Assembly: GCA_905182175.1 (NCBI GenBank)
Contig: CAJJAT010000005.1
Coordinates: forward strand, 1-56,600
Origin: Flavobacteriales bacterium UBA1494
GTDB lineage: Bacteria > Bacteroidota > Bacteroidia > Flavobacteriales_E > Vicingaceae
DNA: 56,600 bases
Direction of reading: 5' to 3'
Below, piece by piece: positions 44,219-53,014 of the stretch (the stretch's first letter is position 1; each line of letters opens with the position of its first letter). Below the pieces are notes generated by a model. The model was given only the letters and a program-made list of their open reading frames with translations, was not told where the DNA came from and did not search any database. The translations under genes and the position numbers were made by a program.

Positions 44219-46930
44219 ATGAAAGAGAAAAAAAATAAAGTATTTAAAAAGATTTTTAGTGGCATAAGCATCCTTCTTTTGTTGATAATAGGAACGTTGA
44301 TTGCATCGCCGTTTGTATTTAAGGACGATATCGTAAAAATGGTGAAAGAGGAAGCCAATAAATCGGTGAATGCCAAAATTGACTTTGGGAATTTTAATTT
44401 AAGTCTAATTAAAAGCTTTCCTGACTTTTATTTTTCTATTGAAGAAATTAAGATAGGTGGGCTAGCAGAATTTGAAGGCGTTCCATTGGCTACTATTAAA
44501 GAAATTGACCTTGTAGTTGATGTTATGTCGGTGATTAATGGTGAGTCAATCAGCATCAAGCGAATTTCAATTGTCGAACCTATCATTAACACTTTAGTTT
44601 TGGCAAACGGTAAAGCAAATTATGACATTGCCAAAGTAGATTCAACTGCAGATGAACAAGTAGAAGATACAACTTCTTCAGTACCGTTTAAAATGGAATT
44701 GCAGCAATTCGAGATTGTTGATGCTATCATTAACTGCGATGATGCTACTTTACCAATGTTGCTAACTATCAACGATTTTGATTTGAACTTGAAGGGAGAT
44801 TTTACTGAGAACTTAACGAACTTGGATATTAATGGCGGAATGCAGCAGTTTAGCCTGATCTATGACGGAATTCAATACATGAACCAAGCTAAAATAATGC
44901 TTGATTTGGTTTTGGAGATGAATGCTGAAAAAGCGAAGTACTCTTTCAGTGAAAATGAAATTACAATCAATGAATTGCCACTCGGCTTTGATGGTTGGAT
45001 AGCCATGCCTTCTGAAGCCATAGACATGAATCTAACTTTTGAAGCAAAGAAAACCGATTTTAGAAATATATTATCGCTAATTCCTGCTGCTTTTGCTAAG
45101 GATTTAGAAGGCGTTAAGACTTCGGGTAAATTGGCACTTAATGGGTTTGTAAAAGGAACGTATGCAGAAGAAAATTACCCTGCCTTTGGAATAGACCTAG
45201 CAATAGAAAATGCTCGTTTTAAATATCCTGATTTACCAAAATCGGTAGAAGACATTCAAATTCAAGCATCCGTAAAAAATAGTAACGGTATTCTTGATCA
45301 TACAGTTGTTGAGGTCCCAAAGTTTCACCTGGAAATAGCAAATAATCCGTTTGACATCAACGTAACACTTAAAACTCCTATTTCAGATCCTTTTCTGAAA
45401 GCAGGTATGAAAGGTAAAATTATTCTAGACAATATAAAAGACGTTGTTCCTTTGGAAAAAGGCGATGAAATGTTAGGAGAGTTTACTGCAGACCTTTTTG
45501 TTGAAGGCTATTTGTCAACCCTAGAGAAAGAGGAATACGAAAAGTTTAAAGCAATGGGAACCCTGCATGCAAGAAACATTAAATATGTATCAGATTCCTT
45601 AGATTATACTGTTTATTTGAAGGAAGCTGAAATGGTTTTCTCTCCCCAATTTGTTGCTTTAAATAAAATGGATCTAATGTTAGGTGAATCTGATTTTAAT
45701 GCGAATGGAAGACTAGAGAATTTTATTGGCTATGCTCTAAAAGAGAATCAAGTGTTAAAAGGGAACTTGGTACTTAAATCAACATACATGAATTTAAATG
45801 AGTTAGCAGGAATGGATGAAGAAGAGGTTGCCGCTGCTGAAGAAGATTCCAGTTTAATGGAAGTGGTGTTGATTCCTGAAAATATTGATTTTACAATGAC
45901 GACGACCATTGGGAAGGTGTTATACGAACAGCTATTAATTGAAAATATCAACGGATCAGTGGAATTGAACGACGAAAAAATTTCGATGAACCAAGCATCT
46001 ATGAATTTGCTAAAAGGGAGCATGATTATGAGTGGATTTTATGAAACAACTGACTCCCTCACACCGAGTTTTGACTTTGACGTGAATATTATTGATTTTG
46101 ATTTACATGAAACTGTGAAAAATTTCAATACAGTGGAACAATTGGTTCCGGTGGCTAAATACGGTAGAGGGTTGTATTCTACTAACATGGAGGTGAAGGG
46201 CAGGCTAACCAAGAACATGGATCCGAGATACGAGACCTTGACAGGAGAAGGTAGTGTAAAAACAAAGAGCATAGCTATTGAAGGATATGAACCACTGGAA
46301 AAAGTGGCTGATTTAATTAAATACGATAGAATTACACCCTTGTTAATCAACGATGCTAACATAACCTTTCGACTTATTGAGGGTAAGGTTTTCATTGACC
46401 CATTCACCAATAAAATTGGAAATACAGAGATGAGGATTTCTGGAAGTAACTCTTTTGATCAAACGATTGATTACTTGTTCTCTTTTGCAATTCCTAGAGA
46501 GGAGTTTGGAGGGAAAGCGAACCAAGTTGTGGATGGTTTACTTTCTAAAGCTAAGGCGAGCGGTGTTGACTTAAGCAGTGCGGTTGACGTTATAAATGTT
46601 GACGTTACTTTGAAGGGGCCTGCGGAAAAACCAAAAATTGGTACAAACTTTAAGCAGAAAGCTGGCGATACAAAAGATGCTTTAAAAGCAAAGGCTCAAG
46701 CAGAATTGGATGCTGCAAAGCAAAAAGTGAAGGAAGAGTTAGAGAAGAAAAAACAAGAACTGAAGAATCAAGCGAAGAATGAAGTAGAGAAACAAAAACA
46801 AAAAGCAAAAGAAGAGCTTGAGAAGCAAAAGCAAAGAGCTAAAAAGGAGTTGGAGAAGCAAAAAGAAGCAGCTAAGAAAAAATTAGAAGATGAAGCAAAG
46901 AAAAAGTTAAAAGGCTTATTTGGTAAATAA
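44219..46930 (+). CDS. AsmA family protein
   Basis: A 903-residue AsmA-like protein with one N-terminal span (SILLLLIIGTLIASPFVF), the AsmA repeat region in the N-terminal half (KSVNAKIDFGNFNLSLIKSFPDFYFSIEEIKI) and the AsmA_2-like C-terminal domain around residues 650-790. AsmA proteins are related to TamB and VPS13-like lipid bridges and affect phospholipid movement to the outer membrane. The last 100 residues are a Lys/Glu/Gln/Ala coiled coil built of short repeats (KEELEKQKQRAKKELEKQKE), not part of the core family. It lies between the symporter and the OmpA protein. Confidence 0.87.
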   Translation: MKEKKNKVFKKIFSGISILLLLIIGTLIASPFVFKDDIVKMVKEEANKSVNAKIDFGNFNLSLIKSFPDFYFSIEEIKIGGLAEFEGVPLATIKEIDLVVDVMSVINGESISIKRISIVEPIINTLVLANGKANYDIAKVDSTADEQVEDTTSSVPFKMELQQFEIVDAIINCDDATLPMLLTINDFDLNLKGDFTENLTNLDINGGMQQFSLIYDGIQYMNQAKIMLDLVLEMNAEKAKYSFSENEITINELPLGFDGWIAMPSEAIDMNLTFEAKKTDFRNILSLIPAAFAKDLEGVKTSGKLALNGFVKGTYAEENYPAFGIDLAIENARFKYPDLPKSVEDIQIQASVKNSNGILDHTVVEVPKFHLEIANNPFDINVTLKTPISDPFLKAGMKGKIILDNIKDVVPLEKGDEMLGEFTADLFVEGYLSTLEKEEYEKFKAMGTLHARNIKYVSDSLDYTVYLKEAEMVFSPQFVALNKMDLMLGESDFNANGRLENFIGYALKENQVLKGNLVLKSTYMNLNELAGMDEEEVAAAEEDSSLMEVVLIPENIDFTMTTTIGKVLYEQLLIENINGSVELNDEKISMNQASMNLLKGSMIMSGFYETTDSLTPSFDFDVNIIDFDLHETVKNFNTVEQLVPVAKYGRGLYSTNMEVKGRLTKNMDPRYETLTGEGSVKTKSIAIEGYEPLEKVADLIKYDRITPLLINDANITFRLIEGKVFIDPFTNKIGNTEMRISGSNSFDQTIDYLFSFAIPREEFGGKANQVVDGLLSKAKASGVDLSSAVDVINVDVTLKGPAEKPKIGTNFKQKAGDTKDALKAKAQAELDAAKQKVKEELEKKKQELKNQAKNEVEKQKQKAKEELEKQKQRAKKELEKQKEAAKKKLEDEAKKKLKGLFGK

Positions 46931-46967
46931 GGTTTTAGCTTTCTTTGCGAATTGATTGAAGAATTGG

Positions 46968-48986
46968 ATGAAAAGAATAGATAAATGTAATAGGAGTTTA
47001 AAAAGCGGTGTGTTTCTAACGTTGCTTTTTACTTTTTCGTTAAGTTTTGCACAAGAGGAGTATGGATGTTCCAAGCCGAGCAAAAAAGCGAAGAAGCTTT
47101 TTAGTAAAGCTCAGCAAGCTAACTTTAAGACAGAGGACAATTATAGAAATTTAATAGAAGCAGTGAAGCTTCAAGAAGATTATGCTGAAGCGTTGTCAAT
47201 TTTAGCGTACATAAATGATAAAAAATTTCAAGCAAACCCTGCCAATTTAAGAATTCAAAATCGAGTCAAATCATATTACGAAAAAACAAGAGATGCTTGT
47301 CCGGCATACAGAAACTATGAAGCTAGTTTTTGGCTGGCGAACTTTTATTACAATCAAAAAAGTTATTTAAAAGCATTAAAATATGCTTCGGAATATGTTG
47401 CTAACTCAAAATCTAAAAAGGGAAAAGAGTACAACGAGGCATTATCAATTGAGTTGCGCATCAAGCAGTATAATGAAATATTCAAGAACCCTGTTCCTTT
47501 TAACCCTACGAAAGTACTAGGAGTTTCAACGAAGGATGACGAATATTTGCCTATGTTGTCGCCTGACAATCAGTTTTTGTTTTTTACAAGAAAAACGATG
47601 ATTGACAATAAAGATATTTTTGGTGGTAAAATAACAGAGTTATTTGTACAAAGTAGAATGCGATACGACGATAATTACTCAGTGGGAATCCCTATGCCTA
47701 AGCCATTTAATATGGACAAGAACAGTAGTCAAGGAGGTTCATCTATCTCAGTAGATAATAAGTTGCTTTTTATTACAATGGTGAGCCCTTCTTATACTCC
47801 TGATGGGCGCTCTTTTTCGAATGGGGATATCTATTATTCAGATTTTTATGACGGAACCTGGAGTGGTTTAAAAAGTATTGGCGATCATATAAATGGGCAG
47901 TTTACTTGGGAAGGGCAGCCTTCTATATCTGCTGACAATCAAACACTATACTTTGCTAGTGCCAGGGCGCCAAGCGAAACGCACTTTGGTGGAATGGATT
48001 TGTACAAGGTAGAACGACAATTAAATGGGAATTGGGGAGACCCCATAAATTTAGGGCCAAAAATTAATACAACCGGGGACGAAAAATCACCATTCATGCA
48101 TTCCGATAGTTATACTTTATACTTTTCTTCTGATGGGCATCCGGGAGTAGGAGGGCAAGATATCTTTTTTGCACATGTGGATAAATTCAAAGAGTTTACC
48201 GAACCGGTTAACATTGGTGTTCCCATTAATACGGAAGAAGATGAAGTAGGATTTATGGTAAGTACAGACGGGAAGTATGGCTATTTTTCATCCAATGCAG
48301 CTGGTGAAGGACTTGATATTTATAATTTTGAATTGCCTGAATATGCTAGGCCTGATGAGGTAGCATTTATTAAAGGTTCGATAAGTTCAAAAGATCCGAA
48401 CGCAGCAAAGGGAATGAAAATTGAACTAAAAAACACAGCTACAAACGAAGTCACAAAAGGAGTAGTAGATGAAAAAACAGGGGAGTATGTAGCAGTTATT
48501 CGAGCGAAAGAAAAAGAAGATGTAATGATGATGGCAAAGAAGAATGGTTATGCCTTTACGTCACAATATGTTAATTCAAATAAGGATGTTATTGGCCGTC
48601 CAAAGCGCATTGCTGCGGTAGAATTTAAGCCAATTGAAACTGGGCAGACCTATCAAATCAATAACATAAATTTCGGTACAGATTCCTATGAGTTAAACAA
48701 GCAAGTAGTGAATGTTTTGAATGAATTTATTGTCTTCTTAGACGATAACGCTTCTGTTAAGGTGGCCATTCATGGGCATACCGATAACGTAGGTAACCCT
48801 AACAAAAACTTAGAACTCTCTACAAATCGAGCTAAAGCCGTTTTTAACTATCTGATTATACAAGATGTTGATCCAACACGATTGAAATTTAAAGGCTTCG
48901 GAGCCTCAAAACCAATAGTAAGCAACCAAACAGCAGAAGGAAAAGCTAAAAATAGGAGAACTGAATTTGTGATTCTTTCAAAGTAG
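46968..48986 (+). CDS. OmpA family protein with PD40 beta-propeller repeats
   Basis: A 672-residue envelope protein from ATG 46968 (a TTG at 46956 is in frame but lies before the signal). It has a signal peptide ending LSFAQ, a TPR-like N-terminal part (YAEALSILAYINDKKF, AYRNYEASFWLANFYYNQKSYLKAL), a PD40/WD40-like propeller (YLPMLSPDNQFLFFTRK, WEGQPSISADNQTLYFASAR, KSPFMHSDSYTLYFSSDGHPGVGGQDIF), a CarboxypepD_reg-like domain and a C-terminal OmpA peptidoglycan-binding domain (INFGTDSYEL, HGHTDNVG, NLELSTNRAKAV, GASKPI, NRRTEF). This layout is common in Bacteroidota next to T9SS-related PorE-like proteins, so a role anchoring surface machinery is possible. Confidence 0.9.
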   Translation: MKRIDKCNRSLKSGVFLTLLFTFSLSFAQEEYGCSKPSKKAKKLFSKAQQANFKTEDNYRNLIEAVKLQEDYAEALSILAYINDKKFQANPANLRIQNRVKSYYEKTRDACPAYRNYEASFWLANFYYNQKSYLKALKYASEYVANSKSKKGKEYNEALSIELRIKQYNEIFKNPVPFNPTKVLGVSTKDDEYLPMLSPDNQFLFFTRKTMIDNKDIFGGKITELFVQSRMRYDDNYSVGIPMPKPFNMDKNSSQGGSSISVDNKLLFITMVSPSYTPDGRSFSNGDIYYSDFYDGTWSGLKSIGDHINGQFTWEGQPSISADNQTLYFASARAPSETHFGGMDLYKVERQLNGNWGDPINLGPKINTTGDEKSPFMHSDSYTLYFSSDGHPGVGGQDIFFAHVDKFKEFTEPVNIGVPINTEEDEVGFMVSTDGKYGYFSSNAAGEGLDIYNFELPEYARPDEVAFIKGSISSKDPNAAKGMKIELKNTATNEVTKGVVDEKTGEYVAVIRAKEKEDVMMMAKKNGYAFTSQYVNSNKDVIGRPKRIAAVEFKPIETGQTYQINNINFGTDSYELNKQVVNVLNEFIVFLDDNASVKVAIHGHTDNVGNPNKNLELSTNRAKAVFNYLIIQDVDPTRLKFKGFGASKPIVSNQTAEGKAKNRRTEFVILSK

Positions 48987-49092
48987 TCAACAGGTATTTT
49001 TAATCTAAGGTTTGGAAGGAAAAATGCTGAAATGGAGAGAAGGTAGTAGCATATATTGGGTTAATATGGATGAGCTGTTGGTATAATGTACT

Positions 49093-49100
49093 TACCTTTG
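49093..49100 (+). promoter_or_regulatory. -7 element (TACCTTTG) for the DUF4920 gene
   Basis: TACCTTTG, 22 bases before the ATG at 49123; a TTG lies 12 bases further upstream, closer than usual. Confidence 0.45.
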
Positions 49101-49122
49101 CTTTAAATTAATAGAACTGAAA

Positions 49123-49680
49123 ATGAAAAAGAATTTATTATTATTTGCAGCAGGAGCGATGTTATTTACAACTGCATGTGATACAAAAAAGGTAGAAAAA
49201 GCAGAAGAAGTTGCAGAGGAAACAATGGATAATTCGGAAGAAGCATTAGAAAAGGCAGCCGAAGAGTCTAATCAATTTGCTGATAATCCAGAAGGGTATT
49301 TTGGAAAAATTATCGAGTCAGAAGGGGCTAAATTTATTGACGAATTCGCTACTTTAATGGACGGGAAAGATTCATTAAGAGTAAAAATTCAAGCCATAGC
49401 AGCAGATGTTTGTCAAAATAAAGGGTGTTGGATGAAGGTTCAAACTGCTGATGGAAGTATGATGAGAATCAAATTTAAAGACTATGGATTTTTTGTGCCA
49501 ATGGACATCTCAGGAAAAAACGTAATTTTTGAAGGATTGGCATTTAAAGACACAACCTCAGTAGAAGATTTAAAGCACTACGCAATGGATGGTGGTCAAA
49601 CGGAAGAAGAAATTACCGCGATTACTGAGCCTGAAATAAATACATCATTCCTGGCAGACGGAGTGATTGTGACGGATTAA
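49123..49680 (+). CDS. DUF4920 domain-containing lipoprotein
   Basis: A 185-residue lipoprotein (lipobox TTAC, Cys19) with an acidic helical linker (KAEEVAEETMDNSEEALEKAAEE) and a DUF4920 domain: KIQAIAADVCQNKGCWMKVQTADGSMMRIKFKDYGFFVPMDISGKNVIFEGLAFKD. The VCQNKGCWM pair of Cys is the conserved family feature and could bind metal or undergo oxidation. The function of DUF4920 is unknown; it is usually encoded as a single periplasmic lipoprotein. It has its own promoter-like element and a long inverted repeat after it. Confidence 0.85.
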   Translation: MKKNLLLFAAGAMLFTTACDTKKVEKAEEVAEETMDNSEEALEKAAEESNQFADNPEGYFGKIIESEGAKFIDEFATLMDGKDSLRVKIQAIAADVCQNKGCWMKVQTADGSMMRIKFKDYGFFVPMDISGKNVIFEGLAFKDTTSVEDLKHYAMDGGQTEEEITAITEPEINTSFLADGVIVTD

Positions 49681-49700
49681 GTACAATTATAAAAATAAAA

Positions 49701-49765
49701 GAGAGCCTTTTTTAGATTTTTTGCACCGACAGTAATTGCGGTAAAAAAATAAAAGAAAGGCTTTC
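49701..49765. repeat. Long imperfect inverted repeat downstream of the DUF4920 gene
   Basis: Arms 49701-49728 and 49739-49765 pair with a few bulges (GAGAGCC...TTTT...ACCG against CGGT...AAAA...GGCTTTC), with a 10-base loop. It begins 20 bases after the DUF4920 stop. It may act as a terminator for the DUF4920 gene or be a small MITE-like element; no target site duplication was identified. Confidence 0.6.
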
Positions 49766-49845
49766 TTATGCAATTAATTGAGCTCTCCAAAGCCCACTGC
49801 AATAAATCACTTACTTTAGCGTAATTGAAGATAGTTTTTTAGGGT

Positions 49846-50883
49846 ATGATAAGAAAGATTGGATTATTTATAGGTGCGTTAAGTAGCTTGTCGGCCTTCT
49901 CTCAGAGCGGAGGAGACAACACTTATGAATTCTTAAACACTACATCGTCTGCGCGAGTTGCTGCTTTGGGTGGACAACAAATAGCTGTAAAAGACAACGA
50001 TCCTTTTCTAGCGTTTGATAATCCTAGTCTTTTGAATAAAGAGATGGACAACAAGTTGGCATTGACCTATCTCAATTATATTTCAGATATTGGTTCAGGT
50101 TTTGCTTCATACACCAAGTATTTTAAAGATGTAGGTACGTTCTCTGGTGCAGTCAAATTTATCGATTACGGAGAATTTACTGAGACAGACAATGCAGGAA
50201 ACGAGATTGGCGACTTTTCTGCCGGAGAATATGCTTTCGTTATAGGCTATGCCAAACAATTAGATACAAATTTTTCATTTGGAGCAAATGTTAAAGCCAT
50301 TTACTCAGATTTTTATGATTACAATTCATTGGGGGCTGCAGTAGATTTGAGTGTCACTTATGTGAGTCTAGATAGGAGTTTTACCATGGCAATGGTTGTC
50401 AAAAACGTTGGACAGCAAATTACGAAATATGGAGATGGGGAGAACGAAAACTTACCCTTTGAAATTCAATATGGGTTAACAAAGAGATTTAAAAATGTGC
50501 CGATTAGGTTGGGGTTGATGTTGCACAATTTACAACAGTGGGATTTGAGTTATGAGAATCCAAATGAAGCTCAGCAATCGTCAATTCTTGGGGCGCCGCA
50601 AGAGGAGGAAAAGGACAATGAGTTTCTAGATAACCTAGGCCGTCATATTGTGATTAACACAGAGTTTTTGGTAAGTAAAAATTTCAACATTCGATTTGGG
50701 TATAATTACCAACAACGTGCAGAATTAAAAATTGATGAAAAAATTGGAACTGTCGGATTTAGTTGGGGCCTGGGCTTTAGAGTAAATAAATTTCATTTAA
50801 GTTACGGGCGTTCGGCATTTCATCAAGCAGCCGCAACAAATACCTTTTCAATTTCTACCAGACTTTCCGATTTTATCAATTAA
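49846..50883 (+). CDS. porQ: Type IX secretion system protein PorQ
   Basis: A 345-residue PorQ/PorV-like outer membrane beta-barrel protein. It has a signal peptide ending SAFSQ, then the family opening NTYEFLNTTSSARVAALGGQQIAVKDNDPFLAFDNPSLL, GYAKQLDTNFSFGANVKAIYSDFYDYNSLGAAVDL, and ends GWGLGFRVNKF-like GLGFRVNKFHLSYGRSAFHQAAATNTFSI. PorQ belongs to the T9SS attachment complex group that handles secreted CTD proteins. It is followed after 9 bases by cmk, the same pairing seen in many Bacteroidota. Strong indicator of phylum and of gliding/T9SS capability. Confidence 0.93.
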   Translation: MIRKIGLFIGALSSLSAFSQSGGDNTYEFLNTTSSARVAALGGQQIAVKDNDPFLAFDNPSLLNKEMDNKLALTYLNYISDIGSGFASYTKYFKDVGTFSGAVKFIDYGEFTETDNAGNEIGDFSAGEYAFVIGYAKQLDTNFSFGANVKAIYSDFYDYNSLGAAVDLSVTYVSLDRSFTMAMVVKNVGQQITKYGDGENENLPFEIQYGLTKRFKNVPIRLGLMLHNLQQWDLSYENPNEAQQSSILGAPQEEEKDNEFLDNLGRHIVINTEFLVSKNFNIRFGYNYQQRAELKIDEKIGTVGFSWGLGFRVNKFHLSYGRSAFHQAAATNTFSISTRLSDFIN

Positions 50884-50892
50884 TTTTGAGGA

Positions 50893-51582
50893 ATGACTAA
50901 GCCAATTATTATTGCCATTGACGGTTATTCTTCTTGTGGAAAAAGTACCATTGCAAGAGCATTGGCAAAGCGTTTAAATTATGTGTTTGTAGATACCGGT
51001 GCAATGTACCGGGGGGTTAGCTTGTACATTCTTCGAAATAACATAGATTGGCAAAATAGTTCTGAAAAAGAAGTTGAAAGTATTCTAGATAAAATAACAA
51101 TTACGTTTGAATACAATGCAGAAACGAAAAACTCTGATACTATTCTAAACGATGAGAATGTTGAAGAAGAAATTCGTGGTAAAGAGGTATCAGAAGTAGT
51201 TAGTCAAATAAGCCAATTAAGGGCCATCCGAACGAGAATGGTTAGCCTTCAGCAAAAAGCTGGGTTGAAAAAAGGTTTGGTAATGGATGGCCGAGACATT
51301 GGAACAAAAGTTTTTCCCAAAGCAGAACTTAAATTATTTATGACAGCAGATCCGAAAATAAGGGCTCAACGGAGATTCAATGAATTGAAATCAAAAGGCA
51401 AAGAATCATCGATAGAGGAAATAGAAGAGAATTTGAAGATTAGAGATTATAACGATACCCACAGAGAAGAGCATCCCCTGAAAAAAGCAATAGATGCCAT
51501 AGAACTAGATAACTCATATTTAGATAAAGATGAACAGCTTAGTTGGGTCATTCGCCTGTTAAACGAAAAGAAACTTAGCTAA
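50893..51582 (+). CDS. cmk: (d)CMP kinase
   Basis: A 229-residue cytidylate kinase phosphorylating CMP and dCMP. P-loop GYSSCGKST at residues 10-18, FVDTGAMYRG substrate region, GLVMDGRDIGTKVFPKAELKLFMTADPKIRAQRR and the ITFEYN insert. Typical cmk length. Cytosolic, essential in pyrimidine nucleotide supply. It follows porQ by 9 bases and its 3' end overlaps the convergent ispH gene by 8 bases. Confidence 0.95.
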   Translation: MTKPIIIAIDGYSSCGKSTIARALAKRLNYVFVDTGAMYRGVSLYILRNNIDWQNSSEKEVESILDKITITFEYNAETKNSDTILNDENVEEEIRGKEVSEVVSQISQLRAIRTRMVSLQQKAGLKKGLVMDGRDIGTKVFPKAELKLFMTADPKIRAQRRFNELKSKGKESSIEEIEENLKIRDYNDTHREEHPLKKAIDAIELDNSYLDKDEQLSWVIRLLNEKKLS

Positions 51583-52801
51583 TTCCCATTTCCGATAGAA
51601 TTTGCTCCTTCGACTTGTGGTCTGGGTAGAAAGAAAGTAACTTATCCATTACCCCATCAACAACAGCATCTGGGCAGGAAGCTCCTGAAGTTAAAATTAC
51701 TCTCAAAGGTTCTTTTTTGGGTAAGTAATCTCTAGTCATTAACATTTGTTTATTGTGAAAATTAAAATGTCTGATTCTTGAAGTATTCAGTATCTCCTCC
51801 TCCGTTGATATAAAGTAGGTTGAAAGTTTCTCTTCACAAAGCTCTACCAAGTGAGAGGTGTTCGAACTATTAAATCCACCAACTACAATTGCCAAGTCAG
51901 CTTTTTCTTTTAACAAGCCAAAGGTTGCTTGTTGATTATCGTTTGTTGCATAGCACAGTGTATCTCGGGTGTCAGCAAAGTGCTCACTCAACTGTTTTTC
52001 TCCATACTTCGCAAGCATTATATCTTTAAAGTAATCAGCAATTGCCTGTGTATCCGAAGCGAGCATAGTGGTTTGGTTCACCACACCAACTCTTGTTAGA
52101 AGCTTCTCAGGATCGAACCCTTCCGAATAATATTCTTTGAAGTAACTATGAAACCCTTCTATGCTCATTTTTCCCTCAATAAATTCGCCCAATCGTTTCG
52201 CTTCTTCCATGTCTTTAACAACAATAGATTGAGAAAATTCTGAGCTGTGAGAAAAAGTAGCCCTTGTTTCCTCATGCTTATGTTTACCATGTATAATAAT
52301 GGTGTAATCGCCTTTGCCTAATTTTTCGGACTGCTTCCATACTTTAGTTACAAAAGGACAGGTTGTGTTATATTTTTGAATTTCAATTCCGATATCATTT
52401 AATTTGCCCTCTATCTCTAAGGTTGTTCCAAATGCCGGTATAATAACAATGTCTTCAGTCTTCAACTCATTCCATTCTACAAATTGATTGCCTTGAGTAT
52501 CCATTATAAACTGTATTCCCATTGATCTTAAATCCGTGTTTACAGAGGGGTTGTGAATCATTTGACTCAGCAAGTAGATCCGCTTTCCAGGATTTTCCTC
52601 GACAGCTTTATATGCGATTTCGATTGCATTTTCAACGCCGTAACAAAAACCAAAATGCCGTGCAATTAAGAATTGAACGGATCCAAAATCCAAAAGTGTA
52701 GGAGTGAAGTCTTTTTTTCTTGGGTCTGAATCCTTCCTACTCTTTTTGATAGTAGAGATGAAGGAACTTCGATATGTAGCAGGAATGTCAAATTGTTTCA
52801 T
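51575..52801 (-). CDS. ispH: 4-hydroxy-3-methylbut-2-enyl diphosphate reductase (long Bacteroidota form)
   Basis: Last enzyme of the MEP isoprenoid pathway, an oxygen-sensitive 4Fe-4S protein. The three cluster Cys residues appear in IARHFGFCYGVENA, NTTCPFVTKVW and TSGASCPDAV; the conserved HxxE-type loop (HKHEET) and NQTTMLAS segment are present. At 408 residues it is about 90 longer than the usual 310-320, with an N-terminal extension and a C-terminal part that are typical of the Bacteroidota form. It is convergent with cmk and has a -7 element 16 bases upstream of its start. Confidence 0.95.
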   Translation of the reverse strand: MKQFDIPATYRSSFISTIKKSRKDSDPRKKDFTPTLLDFGSVQFLIARHFGFCYGVENAIEIAYKAVEENPGKRIYLLSQMIHNPSVNTDLRSMGIQFIMDTQGNQFVEWNELKTEDIVIIPAFGTTLEIEGKLNDIGIEIQKYNTTCPFVTKVWKQSEKLGKGDYTIIIHGKHKHEETRATFSHSSEFSQSIVVKDMEEAKRLGEFIEGKMSIEGFHSYFKEYYSEGFDPEKLLTRVGVVNQTTMLASDTQAIADYFKDIMLAKYGEKQLSEHFADTRDTLCYATNDNQQATFGLLKEKADLAIVVGGFNSSNTSHLVELCEEKLSTYFISTEEEILNTSRIRHFNFHNKQMLMTRDYLPKKEPLRVILTSGASCPDAVVDGVMDKLLSFYPDHKSKEQILSEMGIS

Positions 52802-52817
52802 GGCAAAATTTGTTACT

Positions 52818-52825
52818 CAAAAATA
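52818..52825 (-). promoter_or_regulatory. -7 element (TATTTTTG) for ispH
   Basis: The minus strand reads TATTTTTG 16 bases before the ATG at 52801. Confidence 0.45.
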
Positions 52826-52888
52826 ACAATTGGTTATAAATGTGAACGTTCATAAAAGAGATATGTTTCATCTTAAATTTTAAGTTTT

Positions 52889-52914
52889 TTGCATTTCAAA
52901 TTTTAGTACATTTG
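52889..52914 (+). promoter_or_regulatory. Promoter of rpsA (TTG ... TACATTTG)
   Basis: TTG at 52889-52891 and TACATTTGCACTC at 52907, with a 15-base spacer; this TTTG...TAnnTTTGCACTC pattern is characteristic of strong Bacteroidota promoters for translation genes. The leader to the ATG is about 95 bases. Confidence 0.7.
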
Positions 52915-53014
52915 CACTCTCATTTTGGGAAGCTCGATTGTCGATATTTCGGGTTTATTTATAACACTTTCGTTTTCATATCGATTAAAAAACGAAATAC
53001 AAAACTCATGATTC

